This document shows positions 43,778-53,255 of a stretch of DNA of 64,000 nt, piece by piece. Location of the stretch: assembly GCA_051122655.1 (NCBI GenBank), contig CP182107.1:1922001-1986000 (forward strand), in the 5' to 3' direction. A program made the translations under genes and the position numbers. The first letter of the stretch is position 1. Every line of letters starts with the position of its first letter. Below the pieces are notes generated by a model. It did no database searches. It was given only the letters and a program-made list of their open reading frames with translations, and was not told where the DNA came from. Origin of the DNA: Pasteurella sp030783905 (lineage in GTDB: Bacteria; Pseudomonadota; Gammaproteobacteria; Enterobacterales; Pasteurellaceae).

Positions 43778-45229
43778 TTACAGCATCGCTTTCAGTGCTT
43801 CAGTCAGTTGTTTATAGCGTTGATACTTTGTTTGATAAGCCTCAAAATAGATAGGGTTAGGCTCCACATACAACATGGATTGACCGTTAAAGATATCTGC
43901 AGACTCATTCACGCCTTGCATTGCCATGAATGCCGCCCCTAAGCAACCTGTTTCTTCCACTTGTGGAATTTCTAAGCGCATTCCAGTAAAGTCTGCGAGC
44001 ATTTGTCGCCAAATTGGGGATTTTGTTGGCCCACCAGTGACACGCAATATCTTGGCCTGTGGGAACCGTTTTTGCATGCGCTCTAAATGATTCATTAGCG
44101 CGAAGAGCACGCCTTCGTAAATAGCTTGGAGTAAATGAGCTTGAGTATGATGGGCTTGCATACCATAAAAACTGGCTTGCATGCCTAGTCCAGCATTGGA
44201 ACCATATAAGAATGGCACAAACAAGACTGAGCTGGAAGCGGGTTCAAGCGTTGCAATCATCTGATTAATGTGTTCATAATCTAAATGCCATTGCTTGACG
44301 AACCATTCTAAGTTTCCAGCAGAAGTCGGGCTGGCTTCATGCACGAGAAATTTCCCTGATTCGGCATAACAGCCATAGACAAATGGGATAGTTTGTTGTT
44401 GGTCAATGTTTGCTGTAACACCACTTACAACAGACCATGTGCCTAATACGGCATTAAGTTTGGTTTCGTCATCAAGATTGGCACAAAGTGCGGTAGAGAC
44501 GACATCAAATAGGCCACCAACCACCGCAGTTCCGACAGTTAAACCCGTTAATTCAGCCGCTTCTTTCGTCACATATCCTGCAATCTGATTTGCCGGGATA
44601 ATAGGGGGAAGTTTATCAATGATCCCATCTAAGCCTAATAAGGTTGCAAGGTGAGCATCATAGTTTCCCGTATTCATATTATATAAATTAGACTCAGAGA
44701 TATTGGTTTCTTCACAATAAAGCTCACCAGTCAAACAAAAGCGTAAATAGTCATGCGACATTAACACTGCACCAATTTTCTGATACCGTTCAGGTTCATG
44801 CTCTTTTATCCAACGCAGAATAGAAACGGGATGCCCCGTCCACAGTGTTTGTCGAGTGATTGGATATAATCGCTCGGGAATGCCTTGATTTTGCCATTGC
44901 TTAACAATCGCTAAGGCGCGTTGATCGGAAGATAAAATGGCACGACCTAAGGGATTGTTGTGTTGATCTAACAAAAATGCACCTTTCCCTTGGGCTGAAA
45001 TTCCAATACCTTTGATCTGTGTTGCATTGATTTGACTCGTTTCGATTGTTTTACGGATCACTTTGGCACAAATTTGCCATAATTCATCCATATCTCGTTC
45101 AGCATAGCCCGCTTGTTCACTGATAACTTGTACATTCTCACGAACACAGCTAAACATTTTGCCTGATTTATCAAAGAGAGCTGCTTTGATAAAGGTTCCG
45201 CCACAGTCTATACCTAAATAATAATTCAC
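43778..45229 (-). CDS. lyxK: FGGY carbohydrate kinase (LyxK, L-xylulose/3-keto-L-gulonate kinase)
   Basis: A 483-residue FGGY-family sugar kinase with the N-terminal phosphate motif YLGIDCGGTFIKAALFD, a central GIGISAQGKG and a C-terminal RVTGGPTKSPIWRQMLADF. E. coli LyxK sits in the same gene order and phosphorylates L-xylulose and, weakly, 3-keto-L-gulonate. In this locus it would feed SgbH. It lies 9 bases after the SMP-30 gene. An uptake signal lies inside. Confidence 0.88.
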   Translation of the reverse strand: MNYYLGIDCGGTFIKAALFDKSGKMFSCVRENVQVISEQAGYAERDMDELWQICAKVIRKTIETSQINATQIKGIGISAQGKGAFLLDQHNNPLGRAILSSDQRALAIVKQWQNQGIPERLYPITRQTLWTGHPVSILRWIKEHEPERYQKIGAVLMSHDYLRFCLTGELYCEETNISESNLYNMNTGNYDAHLATLLGLDGIIDKLPPIIPANQIAGYVTKEAAELTGLTVGTAVVGGLFDVVSTALCANLDDETKLNAVLGTWSVVSGVTANIDQQQTIPFVYGCYAESGKFLVHEASPTSAGNLEWFVKQWHLDYEHINQMIATLEPASSSVLFVPFLYGSNAGLGMQASFYGMQAHHTQAHLLQAIYEGVLFALMNHLERMQKRFPQAKILRVTGGPTKSPIWRQMLADFTGMRLEIPQVEETGCLGAAFMAMQGVNESADIFNGQSMLYVEPNPIYFEAYQTKYQRYKQLTEALKAML

Positions 45230-45238
45230 AATCCATCC

Positions 45239-46126
45239 TTAATGACAAGTTAAACGATAAAGACTATTTGTTGCTGTAATAAACAACGTTTTTTGGTCTG
45301 CACCAAATGTACAATTTGAGGTGGTTTTATCAAGAAGAATCCGTCCTAACATTGTGCCATCCATTAATAAAATCACTAATCCCGTTGCACAGCTACAATA
45401 AATCACATTATGGTGATCAATACAAAAACCATCGGGAATGCCCGGTGAGATTTCTGCAATAACGCGCCTATTTTCGAGTTGCTTACCCCTGACATCAAAA
45501 GCAACGAGATGACGTAACCCCGATTTCGCAAACTCCACCACAGACATGTCCGCAACAATTAACTGAGACTCATCCGCAGAAAAGGCTAGGCCATTGGGAC
45601 GCATAACATGAAATGTTGCAACGTTAAGTTCGTCTATTTGAGGGTCGTAGCAATAAACATAACAACCGATGATTTCACTCGCTGCTTTTTTCCCTTCCGC
45701 ATCACTTAAGATGCCATAAGGCGGATCAGTAAACCAAATCGTGCCGTCTGATTTAACGATCACATCATTGGGTGAGTTAAGTTGTTTATGATCGAGTTTG
45801 TCCACTAATAAACGTCTCTTACCTTGTTTATTGGTGAGGCTAATCCCTCGCATGCCATGTTCACAGGTAATTAAGTGTCCAGCAGAATCAGTTGCATTAC
45901 CATTCGCAAAGTAAGAGGGAGAACGAAATACCTTAGTCCCAGTTTTTTGTGTCCAACGATACATGGTATTGCCCTTAACATCACTAAATATGACGGCCTT
46001 TTCTTCTGTTAGCCAAACTGGACCTTCAGCCCAGATTGCTTGATCAAACAGTTCCTCAATTTGTAAATTTGACCCCACTAGTTGATAGAAACGCTGATCA
46101 TAAATTTCAATTTTTGCGGGTAACAT
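45239..46126 (-). CDS. SMP-30/gluconolactonase family lactonase
   Basis: A 295-residue six-bladed beta-propeller hydrolase of the SMP-30/regucalcin family. Metal ligands expected in this family are present: Glu34 (WAEGPVW), Asn120 (NSPNDV), Asn178 (RPNGLAFS) and Asp232 (GIPDGFCID). Such enzymes open sugar-acid lactones. No signal peptide is seen, so it acts in the cytoplasm. It is not part of the E. coli yia-sgb cluster. Here it lies between the ABC importer and lyxK, which suggests it opens an imported lactone before entry into the 3-keto-L-gulonate path. The substrate is unknown; L-gulonolactone, an aldonolactone or dehydroascorbate are candidates. Confidence 0.85.
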   Translation of the reverse strand: MLPAKIEIYDQRFYQLVGSNLQIEELFDQAIWAEGPVWLTEEKAVIFSDVKGNTMYRWTQKTGTKVFRSPSYFANGNATDSAGHLITCEHGMRGISLTNKQGKRRLLVDKLDHKQLNSPNDVIVKSDGTIWFTDPPYGILSDAEGKKAASEIIGCYVYCYDPQIDELNVATFHVMRPNGLAFSADESQLIVADMSVVEFAKSGLRHLVAFDVRGKQLENRRVIAEISPGIPDGFCIDHHNVIYCSCATGLVILLMDGTMLGRILLDKTTSNCTFGADQKTLFITATNSLYRLTCH

Positions 46127-46148
46127 ACGCTCTCCTTATCAGGAAAGT

Positions 46149-46176
46149 GCGGTCGCTCTGCGGGGAAGTCGACCGC
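46149..46176 (-). terminator. Uptake-signal hairpin after the sugar-binding protein gene
   Basis: GCGGTCG (46149-46155) pairs with CGACCGC (46170-46176), part of an uptake signal. It lies 11 bases after the stop of the binding-protein gene on the minus strand. The following U run is short (ACTTTCC), so it is more likely an mRNA-stabilising or partial terminator. Confidence 0.45.
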
Positions 46177-46187
46177 GATTTACTTTA

Positions 46188-47297
46188 TTACTTCACCTTC
46201 CAAATAGCTTTATATGCCTCTTTGTAGCCATTTTGAGGGTCATAAAGGTTTTTATCCCCACCGTCAAACGCCACATTATCTTTAATGACGAGGTGGGCTG
46301 GCGTGATATAACCTGATGGTTTTTCTTTAGCAAAGGCTCGATTTAATTCATCGACAAGTTGCCAACCATGTAAATTTAATGGTTCGGGTACCGTCGCAAA
46401 TTGGTGGCTATTTGTACGAATACGTTGATAAGCAGTAACAGAACCATCACCCGCAGAAATGTTATAAGGCATCTCGCCTTTATTGGCTGAGCGTAATGAT
46501 GGTGCCATGAAATCAAAATATAGGTCATTGATGGCTAAAGTGTATTGCAGATTATCGCCATATTTTTGCAATAAACTAAAGGTCAAACTCGGCATACGGC
46601 TCGAGGTGTCAGCAAGTGGCGTATCAATAAATTCGAGGACTTTACAATCTTTGCATTGCTCAATGACTTCTTTCATGACATTCGCTTTACGTAGTGCGAT
46701 TTCATATAACGAGTCAGTGAGAATCACAACGTTGGCTTTTCCATCCGAATGGGCCACGGCAAGTTGCGCGGAGAGTTTAGCAATTTGGTCTGAATCTGAA
46801 GTCACGTTGTAAAAAATGTTGTATTTATCGATGGGGCCAGATTCTGGTGTTGCATGCCAAGCAACAAGGGTAATTCCATTTTTATTGGCTTTGCCTAAAG
46901 GGATTTTTGCTACATTAGGATTCCAACCGCCAATGACAATCGCATCCGGTTTACGTGCGATCGCTTGGTTTAAGGCGGAGAGTTGGTTGCTGACTGAACC
47001 TGCGCCATCAAGCACATCAAACTTCCAACCTGCAACTGCGGTGGCTTCTTTCATGCCATCAATCACACCCAGTACCCCTCCATTTTTCATATCGGAAGCC
47101 ACAAAAATAATATTTTTACCTTGTTGTAATGTAGGGCCCGTTGTTGGTCCATCCCATACAGTTTGTTGAGCAGTTGCAGTGGCAATGTTTTGTTTTGCTT
47201 CTGCCACAAAAGGATCGTTAGCCATCGTCTGGGTCGCAAAAGAGAGTGTGACTAACGTAGCGATTGTGGTTAGACGACGATGAAGTTGCTTTTTCAT
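46188..47297 (-). CDS. Periplasmic sugar-binding protein of ABC importer
   Basis: A 369-residue type I periplasmic binding protein (RbsB/LacI-like fold) with a signal peptide ending at TQTMA. Family strings include IIFVASDMKNGGVLGVIDGMKEAT and ALNQAIARKPDAIVIGG. It captures the substrate for the permease and ATPase encoded just upstream. The ligand is not predictable by eye; the neighbours point to a sugar acid or its lactone. Confidence 0.87.
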   Translation of the reverse strand: MKKQLHRRLTTIATLVTLSFATQTMANDPFVAEAKQNIATATAQQTVWDGPTTGPTLQQGKNIIFVASDMKNGGVLGVIDGMKEATAVAGWKFDVLDGAGSVSNQLSALNQAIARKPDAIVIGGWNPNVAKIPLGKANKNGITLVAWHATPESGPIDKYNIFYNVTSDSDQIAKLSAQLAVAHSDGKANVVILTDSLYEIALRKANVMKEVIEQCKDCKVLEFIDTPLADTSSRMPSLTFSLLQKYGDNLQYTLAINDLYFDFMAPSLRSANKGEMPYNISAGDGSVTAYQRIRTNSHQFATVPEPLNLHGWQLVDELNRAFAKEKPSGYITPAHLVIKDNVAFDGGDKNLYDPQNGYKEAYKAIWKVK

Positions 47298-47337
47298 AAA
47301 GTTCTCCTCGATATTAAATGAGTCTCGTCAACAACAA

Positions 47338-48384
47338 TTATTTTGTTGTTCTTTTGTGTACTGCCTTTTGATTTAATAAACGCTTGCGTTGTGCATAGCC
47401 TGCAATTGTAATTGAAAGTAAGAGGGTTGCGCCGTTGAATAATGGTTCTACCCAGAATGCCCCCCCGAATTGTTGAATACCAGAAATACCAATCGCGAGG
47501 ATGGCAATGCCTACCACGGTTCCCCATACATTGATCCGTCCCGGTTTGATGGTGGTACTGCCTAAAAATGCCCCCACTAAGGCTGGCAATAAATAGTCCA
47601 TCCCGACGCTAGCTTGACCCACACCTTGTTGGGCGGCAATCAAGACACCCGTAAAACCGGTAATTAAACTGGAGACAATGAACGGTACGATAGTGTATTT
47701 TTTAATCGAAATGCCATTGAGATGGGCGGCTGTGGGATTTCCCCCTACCGCGTACATGCAACGTCCTGTGGGGGTGTGTTCAGTGACTAACCACATCACA
47801 ATCGCAATAATCAGGACATAAAAAGCAGAAATTGGCACACCGAAGATGTCTGTACTGTTAATCGCAATGAAGCCATCTGGTAAATCACCTACAATTTGAC
47901 GTCCGCCAGAATGCCATAAGGCAATGGCATAAAGTACAGTACCAGAGCCTAACGTCGCAACGAAACTATCAATATCGGCTAATGCCACTAAAATTCCATT
48001 CAGTAATCCATAAATTGCGGCAACAATCAGTACGGTAATGGTTGCCATTTGCCAAGAAAAACCAAACTGTACTTGTAGGGTAATCGCTAAAATATGCCAC
48101 AAGACAATACCGAAACCGACATTTAAATCGATTTTACCGACGATCATTGTTGTGGTTGCGGCGAGGGCGAGTAATGCGATTTTGGATTTACTTTCTAAAA
48201 TTGCATTTAATGTGAGCATTGAGGCAAAGGAGTCTGTGGTTAACGAAAAAATGATCACAAGTAAAAAGCACAACCATAATAATCCATATCTGGTGAGCAT
48301 TTGGGAAAACCAAGCTGCAAATCCATCACGCGCAATAGAGACGGGATGCTCTAATGCAGTTGATTTGATATTTGTTTGAGCCAT
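47338..48384 (-). CDS. Sugar ABC importer permease
   Basis: A 348-residue permease of the RbsC/branched-chain type with about 8-10 transmembrane helices. The conserved cytoplasmic loop VGGNPTAAHLNGI (EAA-like region) and TGFTGVLIAAQQGVGQ are typical. It lies 26 bases after the ATPase gene and 40 before the binding-protein gene. Confidence 0.88.
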   Translation of the reverse strand: MAQTNIKSTALEHPVSIARDGFAAWFSQMLTRYGLLWLCFLLVIIFSLTTDSFASMLTLNAILESKSKIALLALAATTTMIVGKIDLNVGFGIVLWHILAITLQVQFGFSWQMATITVLIVAAIYGLLNGILVALADIDSFVATLGSGTVLYAIALWHSGGRQIVGDLPDGFIAINSTDIFGVPISAFYVLIIAIVMWLVTEHTPTGRCMYAVGGNPTAAHLNGISIKKYTIVPFIVSSLITGFTGVLIAAQQGVGQASVGMDYLLPALVGAFLGSTTIKPGRINVWGTVVGIAILAIGISGIQQFGGAFWVEPLFNGATLLLSITIAGYAQRKRLLNQKAVHKRTTK

Positions 48385-48410
48385 AGTGCTCTCCTATTAA
48401 GTTCTACTGT

Positions 48411-49928
48411 TTAATTCATGCTTGATTTGGAATCTGACGCGAGGGCTAACAAATTGGCGAAAGTCACTTGCTCATTAAACAACTCACCTGCAATATCGCC
48501 ACGGTTAAAGACTAATGCACGATTGCATAAGTGTGCGATTTCTTCAAAGTCATTTGATATGACAATGATAGCGATGCCTTTTTTCAAGGCTTGATTTAAA
48601 AGATCATAAATTTCTGCTCTTGCGCCAACATCTACGCCAGCTGTTGGATCTTCTAAAATCAACACGGGGGTATCGAGGTGTAGCCAACGAGCAAGGACAA
48701 TTTTTTGTTGGTTTCCACCTGATAGCGCGCTGACATCAATAAATAAATTTTTAGGGCGAATGTCAAATAACTGGAACTTGTACCAACTTTCCGCCCATTC
48801 TTGTTTACGCGTATAGTTTTCCAGTGGCGAATGACCACTTAAGATAGGATTAATAAATAAATTCTCCGCAGTCGTCATTGACATGACAAGACTTTCTTTT
48901 ACTCTATCTCCTGCAACTAAAGCAATGCCTTTTTGAATGGCTTCTTTTGGTGATCCAGCAGAATAGGCTTGGTTATTTAAAACGATATTGCCGCTTTCTA
49001 ATTCACGCATACCAAAGAGAAGACGCCCGATTTCTTCTTGACCTGCGCCACGTAAACCGGCGAGTGCAATCATTTCTCCTTTATGTAAGGTAAACGATAC
49101 AGGCCCCGTATCACCCACAACAATATTATTCAACTGCAATACTTCAGGTGTCCCCTGTGGCAACGCTTCTCGCTGTTTTCCTCGTGTTTCTTCGCCCACA
49201 ATCGCTTTCACTAACGCTTTAACATCATAATGTTTTGTGTCTCCCTCCGCGACAGGATAGCCGTCACGCATGACTAATATGCGATCAGAAAGCGTAATCA
49301 CTTCATCAAGGCGATGCGTGACATAAATCATCCCTACCCCTTGTGAACGTAGCCGATTTAACACGACAAACAGGTGTTCCACATCACTGGCGGGTAACGA
49401 GGCGGTAGGTTCATCTAAGACTAAAATTTCTGCATTGACCGCGATCGCACGGGCAATCGCCAGTAAAGCTTTTTCTGTTCGACTCAGATCAAATACACGT
49501 GTTTCGGCCGAAAGTTGAATGCCGACAAAATCCAATGCATCTTGTGCTTGTTGATTGATTTTTTTCCAATCTATCAGCCCAAACCGACGAGGGAATCCCA
49601 TAACAAATGCCATGTTTTCAGCAATTGTCATCCATTCAATCAAGCCAAGATCTTGATGGATAAACGCAATGGGCTGTTTATTGGTATGGGAAAGCGATTG
49701 AGCTGATTGGATTTTTTGTTCATGGAAAGTGATTTCGCCTTCATCTCGCGCATAAATACCCGCGAGAATTTTGATAAGTGTGGATTTTCCCGCACCATTC
49801 TCACCAAGTAGAGCAACGATTTCACCCCGATAAATATCAAGGCTCACTTTGTTTACTGCAGTATGGCTACCGAATCGTTTGACGATGTTTTGTAGTCTAA
49901 GAATTGGAGATTGTTCAGTTATCACCAT
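48411..49928 (-). CDS. Sugar ABC importer ATPase (double domain)
   Basis: A 505-residue RbsA/MglA-type ATPase with two ABC domains. Domain 1 has Walker A GENGAGKST, a degenerate signature (FDLSRTEKALLAIARA) and Walker B ILVLDEPTAS. Domain 2 has the usual altered Walker A (GLRGAGQEE), LSGGNQQKIVLARW and VLILEDPTAGVD. It powers import through the neighbouring permease. It is the first gene of the ABC block and follows yiaO after a terminator-like hairpin. Confidence 0.9.
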   Translation of the reverse strand: MVITEQSPILRLQNIVKRFGSHTAVNKVSLDIYRGEIVALLGENGAGKSTLIKILAGIYARDEGEITFHEQKIQSAQSLSHTNKQPIAFIHQDLGLIEWMTIAENMAFVMGFPRRFGLIDWKKINQQAQDALDFVGIQLSAETRVFDLSRTEKALLAIARAIAVNAEILVLDEPTASLPASDVEHLFVVLNRLRSQGVGMIYVTHRLDEVITLSDRILVMRDGYPVAEGDTKHYDVKALVKAIVGEETRGKQREALPQGTPEVLQLNNIVVGDTGPVSFTLHKGEMIALAGLRGAGQEEIGRLLFGMRELESGNIVLNNQAYSAGSPKEAIQKGIALVAGDRVKESLVMSMTTAENLFINPILSGHSPLENYTRKQEWAESWYKFQLFDIRPKNLFIDVSALSGGNQQKIVLARWLHLDTPVLILEDPTAGVDVGARAEIYDLLNQALKKGIAIIVISNDFEEIAHLCNRALVFNRGDIAGELFNEQVTFANLLALASDSKSSMN

Positions 49929-49955
49929 GTTTCCTCCTGAGGTATGAGGAAGGCG

Positions 49956-49996
49956 AAAAAGTGCGGTCGATTTGTATCACATGTTAAATCGACCGC
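49956..49996 (-). terminator. Terminator-like uptake-signal hairpin between yiaO and the ABC genes
   Basis: GCGGTCGATTT (49963-49973) pairs with AAATCGACCGC (49986-49996), an 11-bp perfect stem. On the minus strand it is followed by ACTTTTTC. It is 9 bases after the yiaO stop. It probably reduces read-through from the TRAP genes into the ABC genes. Confidence 0.65.
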
Positions 49997-50005
49997 GAAT
50001 TTCGC

Positions 50006-50995
50006 TTATTTAGCTAGTGCATCAATTTGTTTAACAAGGTTATCTCCATTTTTCTCAATGAAGGCTTTACGTACTTCAGTTTCGATTGCGGCCTTAAATG
50101 GTTTGGTATCAACCTTTTCAATCACTTGGATGCCCGCTTTTTGCATTTTTTCAATAATGCCTTTTTCATTATCCAAATTGAGTTTTCGTTGATATGCACC
50201 TGCTTCTTTTGCGGCTTCAAGAATAGCGCTTTGCAGTTCTGGTGACAAGCCATCAAATTTTGCTTTGTTCATGACAACAATCAGAGGTGTATAACCATGG
50301 TTTGTTAAGCTTAAGAATTTTTGTACTTCATATAATTTAGCAGACCACACAATACCGACAGGATGTTCTTGGGCATCAACCGCGCGTGTTTCTAGCGCCG
50401 TGTAAAGCTCTGAAAGTGGCATCGGTACAGGGTTTGCACCTAAAATAGAGAATGCTTGAATATACATTGGGTTTTGGTTAGTACGAACCTTTAATCCTTT
50501 AATGTCATCTGGTGTTTTAACGGGATGTTTTGAGTTAGTAAATGAACGGAAACCGACTTCCCAAAAGGCTAATCCTTTGAGACCTTGTGCTTCTAATTCT
50601 TTTAATAAACCCTGTCCAATTTCACCATCTAATACTGCATAGGCATGCTCACGGTTCTGGAAAATAAAAGGAATATCAATTACATTCAGTTTTGGCACTA
50701 AACCAGAAAAATTTGGTGAGCCTGACATTTCTAAATCAATTGTGCCACCACGTACTGCACTGATCATCGTTTGTGCATTACCCAATGTACTGTCAGGGAA
50801 CAGGCTAAGTTTGATTTCCCCTTTGGTTTTTTCTTTTAAAAGCTCATTGAATTTCTTCGCTGCTTCATGCTGTGTATCGCTACGTGGTGCTTCATAACCA
50901 AAACGTAAAGTCGTGGTTGAAGCATTTGCGGAACCTGTTATTACTGCTATCCCTGCCACTAAAGCTGCGAGTGTTTTAAGATTGAATAGTTTCAT
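50006..50995 (-). CDS. yiaO: TRAP transporter substrate-binding protein (YiaO)
   Basis: A 329-residue DctP-family periplasmic binding protein with a signal peptide ending near GSANA. The family string LKVRTNQNPMYIQAFSILGA covers the conserved arginine that binds the ligand carboxylate. In E. coli YiaMNO imports 2,3-diketo-L-gulonate. It lies 18 bases after yiaN. Confidence 0.9.
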   Translation of the reverse strand: MKLFNLKTLAALVAGIAVITGSANASTTTLRFGYEAPRSDTQHEAAKKFNELLKEKTKGEIKLSLFPDSTLGNAQTMISAVRGGTIDLEMSGSPNFSGLVPKLNVIDIPFIFQNREHAYAVLDGEIGQGLLKELEAQGLKGLAFWEVGFRSFTNSKHPVKTPDDIKGLKVRTNQNPMYIQAFSILGANPVPMPLSELYTALETRAVDAQEHPVGIVWSAKLYEVQKFLSLTNHGYTPLIVVMNKAKFDGLSPELQSAILEAAKEAGAYQRKLNLDNEKGIIEKMQKAGIQVIEKVDTKPFKAAIETEVRKAFIEKNGDNLVKQIDALAK

Positions 50996-51013
50996 AATAT
51001 TCTCCTATAGAGT

Positions 51014-52294
51014 TTAAGGTTGTAGCCAGCTAAGTGGCGTTAAAATTAATGATGGGAAGAAAATGAAAGTGAACAGCAAAATAATCATCATAACCAAATA
51101 AGGTAATATGCCTTTGGCGGCTTGATCAAATGGTAGTTTAGATACACCAGTAATGACATTTAATACATTACCAACCGGTGGGGTAATGAGCCCAATGGAC
51201 GTATTGAGAATAAATAATACACCAAAATAGACAGGGTCAATGCCAGCTTCTTCCACTAATGGCATTAATACCGGTGTCAAGATCAGCACTGTTGGTGTTA
51301 AGTCCATGACCATCCCGATGACGAACACAGAAAGCATAATGACAATTAATAAGAGAGTAGGCGTGTCAATCAAAGGTTCCAGTAATTCGGTCATCATTTG
51401 TGGTAATTCAGCAATCGTGATGAGCCAACCTGTCACTTGGGCAGCCGCAACTAAGAACATCACCACTGCAGTTGTTTTGCCGGCCGCGAGGATAACTCTG
51501 TATAGTTGTTTGAACTTCAACTCTTTGTAGATAAATAAAGAAACGATAAGTGCATAGAATGCGGCGACCGCCCCCGCTTCTGTTGGCGTAAAAATACCTG
51601 AACGGAAACCTCCGATAATAATGACAGGTAGTAATAACGCCCAAATACTGTTTTTAAAGGAAATACAAAGTTCTTGCTTGCTGGCTTTGGAAAATGTCAT
51701 TAAATTTAAGCGTTTTGCTTGCCACCACCAGAGTACGCCCAGACAAATTCCCATGAAAATACCCGGCGCGATACCTGCTAAAAACAGTTTTGTAATTGAC
51801 ACACCACTTGCCACACCAAAAATAATAAACGGAATTGATGGTGGAATGATCGGTGCAATAATACCTGCGGTACCAATTAAGCCAGCCGAGCGATGGAGTG
51901 GATAGCCGGTGGTTTTCATCATCGGTAACAACATGGCAGCTACTGCTGCGGTATCCGCAACAGCTGAACCGGACAAACTTGCCATGATCATTGCCGCAAG
52001 GATCGCAACAAAACCTAAGCCACCGCGTTTATGCCCCACTAATTTCATTGGCAGATCGATAATGCGTTTGGATAATCCTCCTTCATTCATTATTTCACCT
52101 GCTAAGATGAAGAAAGGGATCGCCATGAGAGAGAAACTATCAGCTCCACTAACAAGTTGTTGTGCGAGAATTTGTGCATCAAATAAATCGAGATGTAACA
52201 TTAAAGCTACACCACATAATAGCAGTGCGAAAGCGACAGGTATGCCAAGTAAAATTGCACCTAATAATACAGAAAGAAAAATTACGACTGTCAT
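51014..52294 (-). CDS. yiaN: TRAP transporter large permease (YiaN)
   Basis: A 426-residue DctM-family permease with about 12 transmembrane helices. It carries AIPFFILAGEIMNEGGLS near residue 60, the SGSAVADTAAVA motif near residue 110, and the C-terminal NTSIGLITPPVGNVL. It carries the sodium-driven transport step. The start overlaps yiaM by 4 bases (ATGA). Confidence 0.93.
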   Translation of the reverse strand: MTVVIFLSVLLGAILLGIPVAFALLLCGVALMLHLDLFDAQILAQQLVSGADSFSLMAIPFFILAGEIMNEGGLSKRIIDLPMKLVGHKRGGLGFVAILAAMIMASLSGSAVADTAAVAAMLLPMMKTTGYPLHRSAGLIGTAGIIAPIIPPSIPFIIFGVASGVSITKLFLAGIAPGIFMGICLGVLWWWQAKRLNLMTFSKASKQELCISFKNSIWALLLPVIIIGGFRSGIFTPTEAGAVAAFYALIVSLFIYKELKFKQLYRVILAAGKTTAVVMFLVAAAQVTGWLITIAELPQMMTELLEPLIDTPTLLLIVIMLSVFVIGMVMDLTPTVLILTPVLMPLVEEAGIDPVYFGVLFILNTSIGLITPPVGNVLNVITGVSKLPFDQAAKGILPYLVMMIILLFTFIFFPSLILTPLSWLQP

Positions 52295-52773
52295 TTCCGT
52301 TCTCCTTTAATCAATCTATTGGCATTGGAAAAAAGTCGGATGACAAGTAGTAGCGCAATAGCACAGCCTGCAATGAAACTGGCTAAATAGGTGATGCCCA
52401 TCGGTATCCCTGAGATAGGCGCCATATTATTGAGATTTAATTGGAACTGAACCCAACTTCCTTGAATGAGCAGATAGCAACAAAATAACATAAGACTATC
52501 TGTGACTAAATGCAGTATTTTTTGTTTAGCTAAAGATAAACGAGAAGTAAAAATCGTGACATTAACATGACGATTTTCATTAAAGGCCAAAATTGCACCA
52601 AGAAAAGCAAGCCAGACAAATAAATAACGAGAGACTTCTTCAGTTATATTAATGCTGCTATTAAACCCGTAACGCAGAACAACATTGAGAAATACGAGAC
52701 AAGACATGGTTGTCAAGATAATCACAACGAGTCCTTCTAAAAGCTTAGTGATGAATGAACCGAGTGTTTCCAT
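52291..52773 (-). CDS. yiaM: TRAP transporter small permease (YiaM)
   Basis: A 160-residue DctQ-family protein with four transmembrane helices and the motif NVVLRYGFNSSINITEEVSR, followed by WLAFLGAILAF. It is the partner of YiaN. It lies 2 bases after yiaL and overlaps yiaN. Confidence 0.92.
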   Translation of the reverse strand: METLGSFITKLLEGLVVIILTTMSCLVFLNVVLRYGFNSSINITEEVSRYLFVWLAFLGAILAFNENRHVNVTIFTSRLSLAKQKILHLVTDSLMLFCCYLLIQGSWVQFQLNLNNMAPISGIPMGITYLASFIAGCAIALLLVIRLFSNANRLIKGERK

Positions 52774-52775
52774 TT

Positions 52776-53246
52776 TTATACCTCTAATTCACTGACTGCG
52801 ATTTTGACCACTACTTTACGAATAGTGGTGGAATAAGTATCAATGCAAGCGGGACGATGAACGTCACTTGGGAAAAAGACTGCGAAATTTCCAGGACGCA
52901 TAATCAGTTCTATTTCATTCTCTATTTCTTTGTAAAAGAGAATATCTCGCTCAACATCATAACCTTTCTCAATAGTATTGTGACCTAAATCGATAGCGAC
53001 ACCGATACGTTCAACCCCTGAATGTAAATACTGTACGTCAATATAATGGCGATGTACTTCTGGGTAGAGTGTTGTTTTTTCTTGTGTCTCTAAATCTAAG
53101 ACTTGGGCGTAAATGCGATCGCCACGTATGGGATAACGCCCCGCGTCTAAGTGGTTAAAGTCTGTGTTTGACAAATAATCTAGGGCAATATTGATTGCTT
53201 CTGGATACTGCTTTTTGTCAATCTGAGAGAGATGACCAAAAAACAT
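52776..53246 (-). CDS. yiaL: YiaL/YhcH family cupin-like protein
   Basis: A 156-residue YhcH/YjgK/YiaL-family (DUF386) protein of beta-sandwich fold. The metal-type strings EVHRHYIDVQYLHSG and FPSDVHRPAC are present. The family is thought to act on sugar acids (perhaps as isomerase or lactone handler), but no reaction is settled. It lies between yiaK (9 bases) and yiaM (2 bases), as in E. coli. Confidence 0.9.
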   Translation of the reverse strand: MFFGHLSQIDKKQYPEAINIALDYLSNTDFNHLDAGRYPIRGDRIYAQVLDLETQEKTTLYPEVHRHYIDVQYLHSGVERIGVAIDLGHNTIEKGYDVERDILFYKEIENEIELIMRPGNFAVFFPSDVHRPACIDTYSTTIRKVVVKIAVSELEV

Positions 53247-53255
53247 AATATTTCC

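Noticed and set aside
50027..50245. Open frame opposite yiaO
   Set aside because: It is antisense to a complete TRAP binding protein and has no ribosome site.
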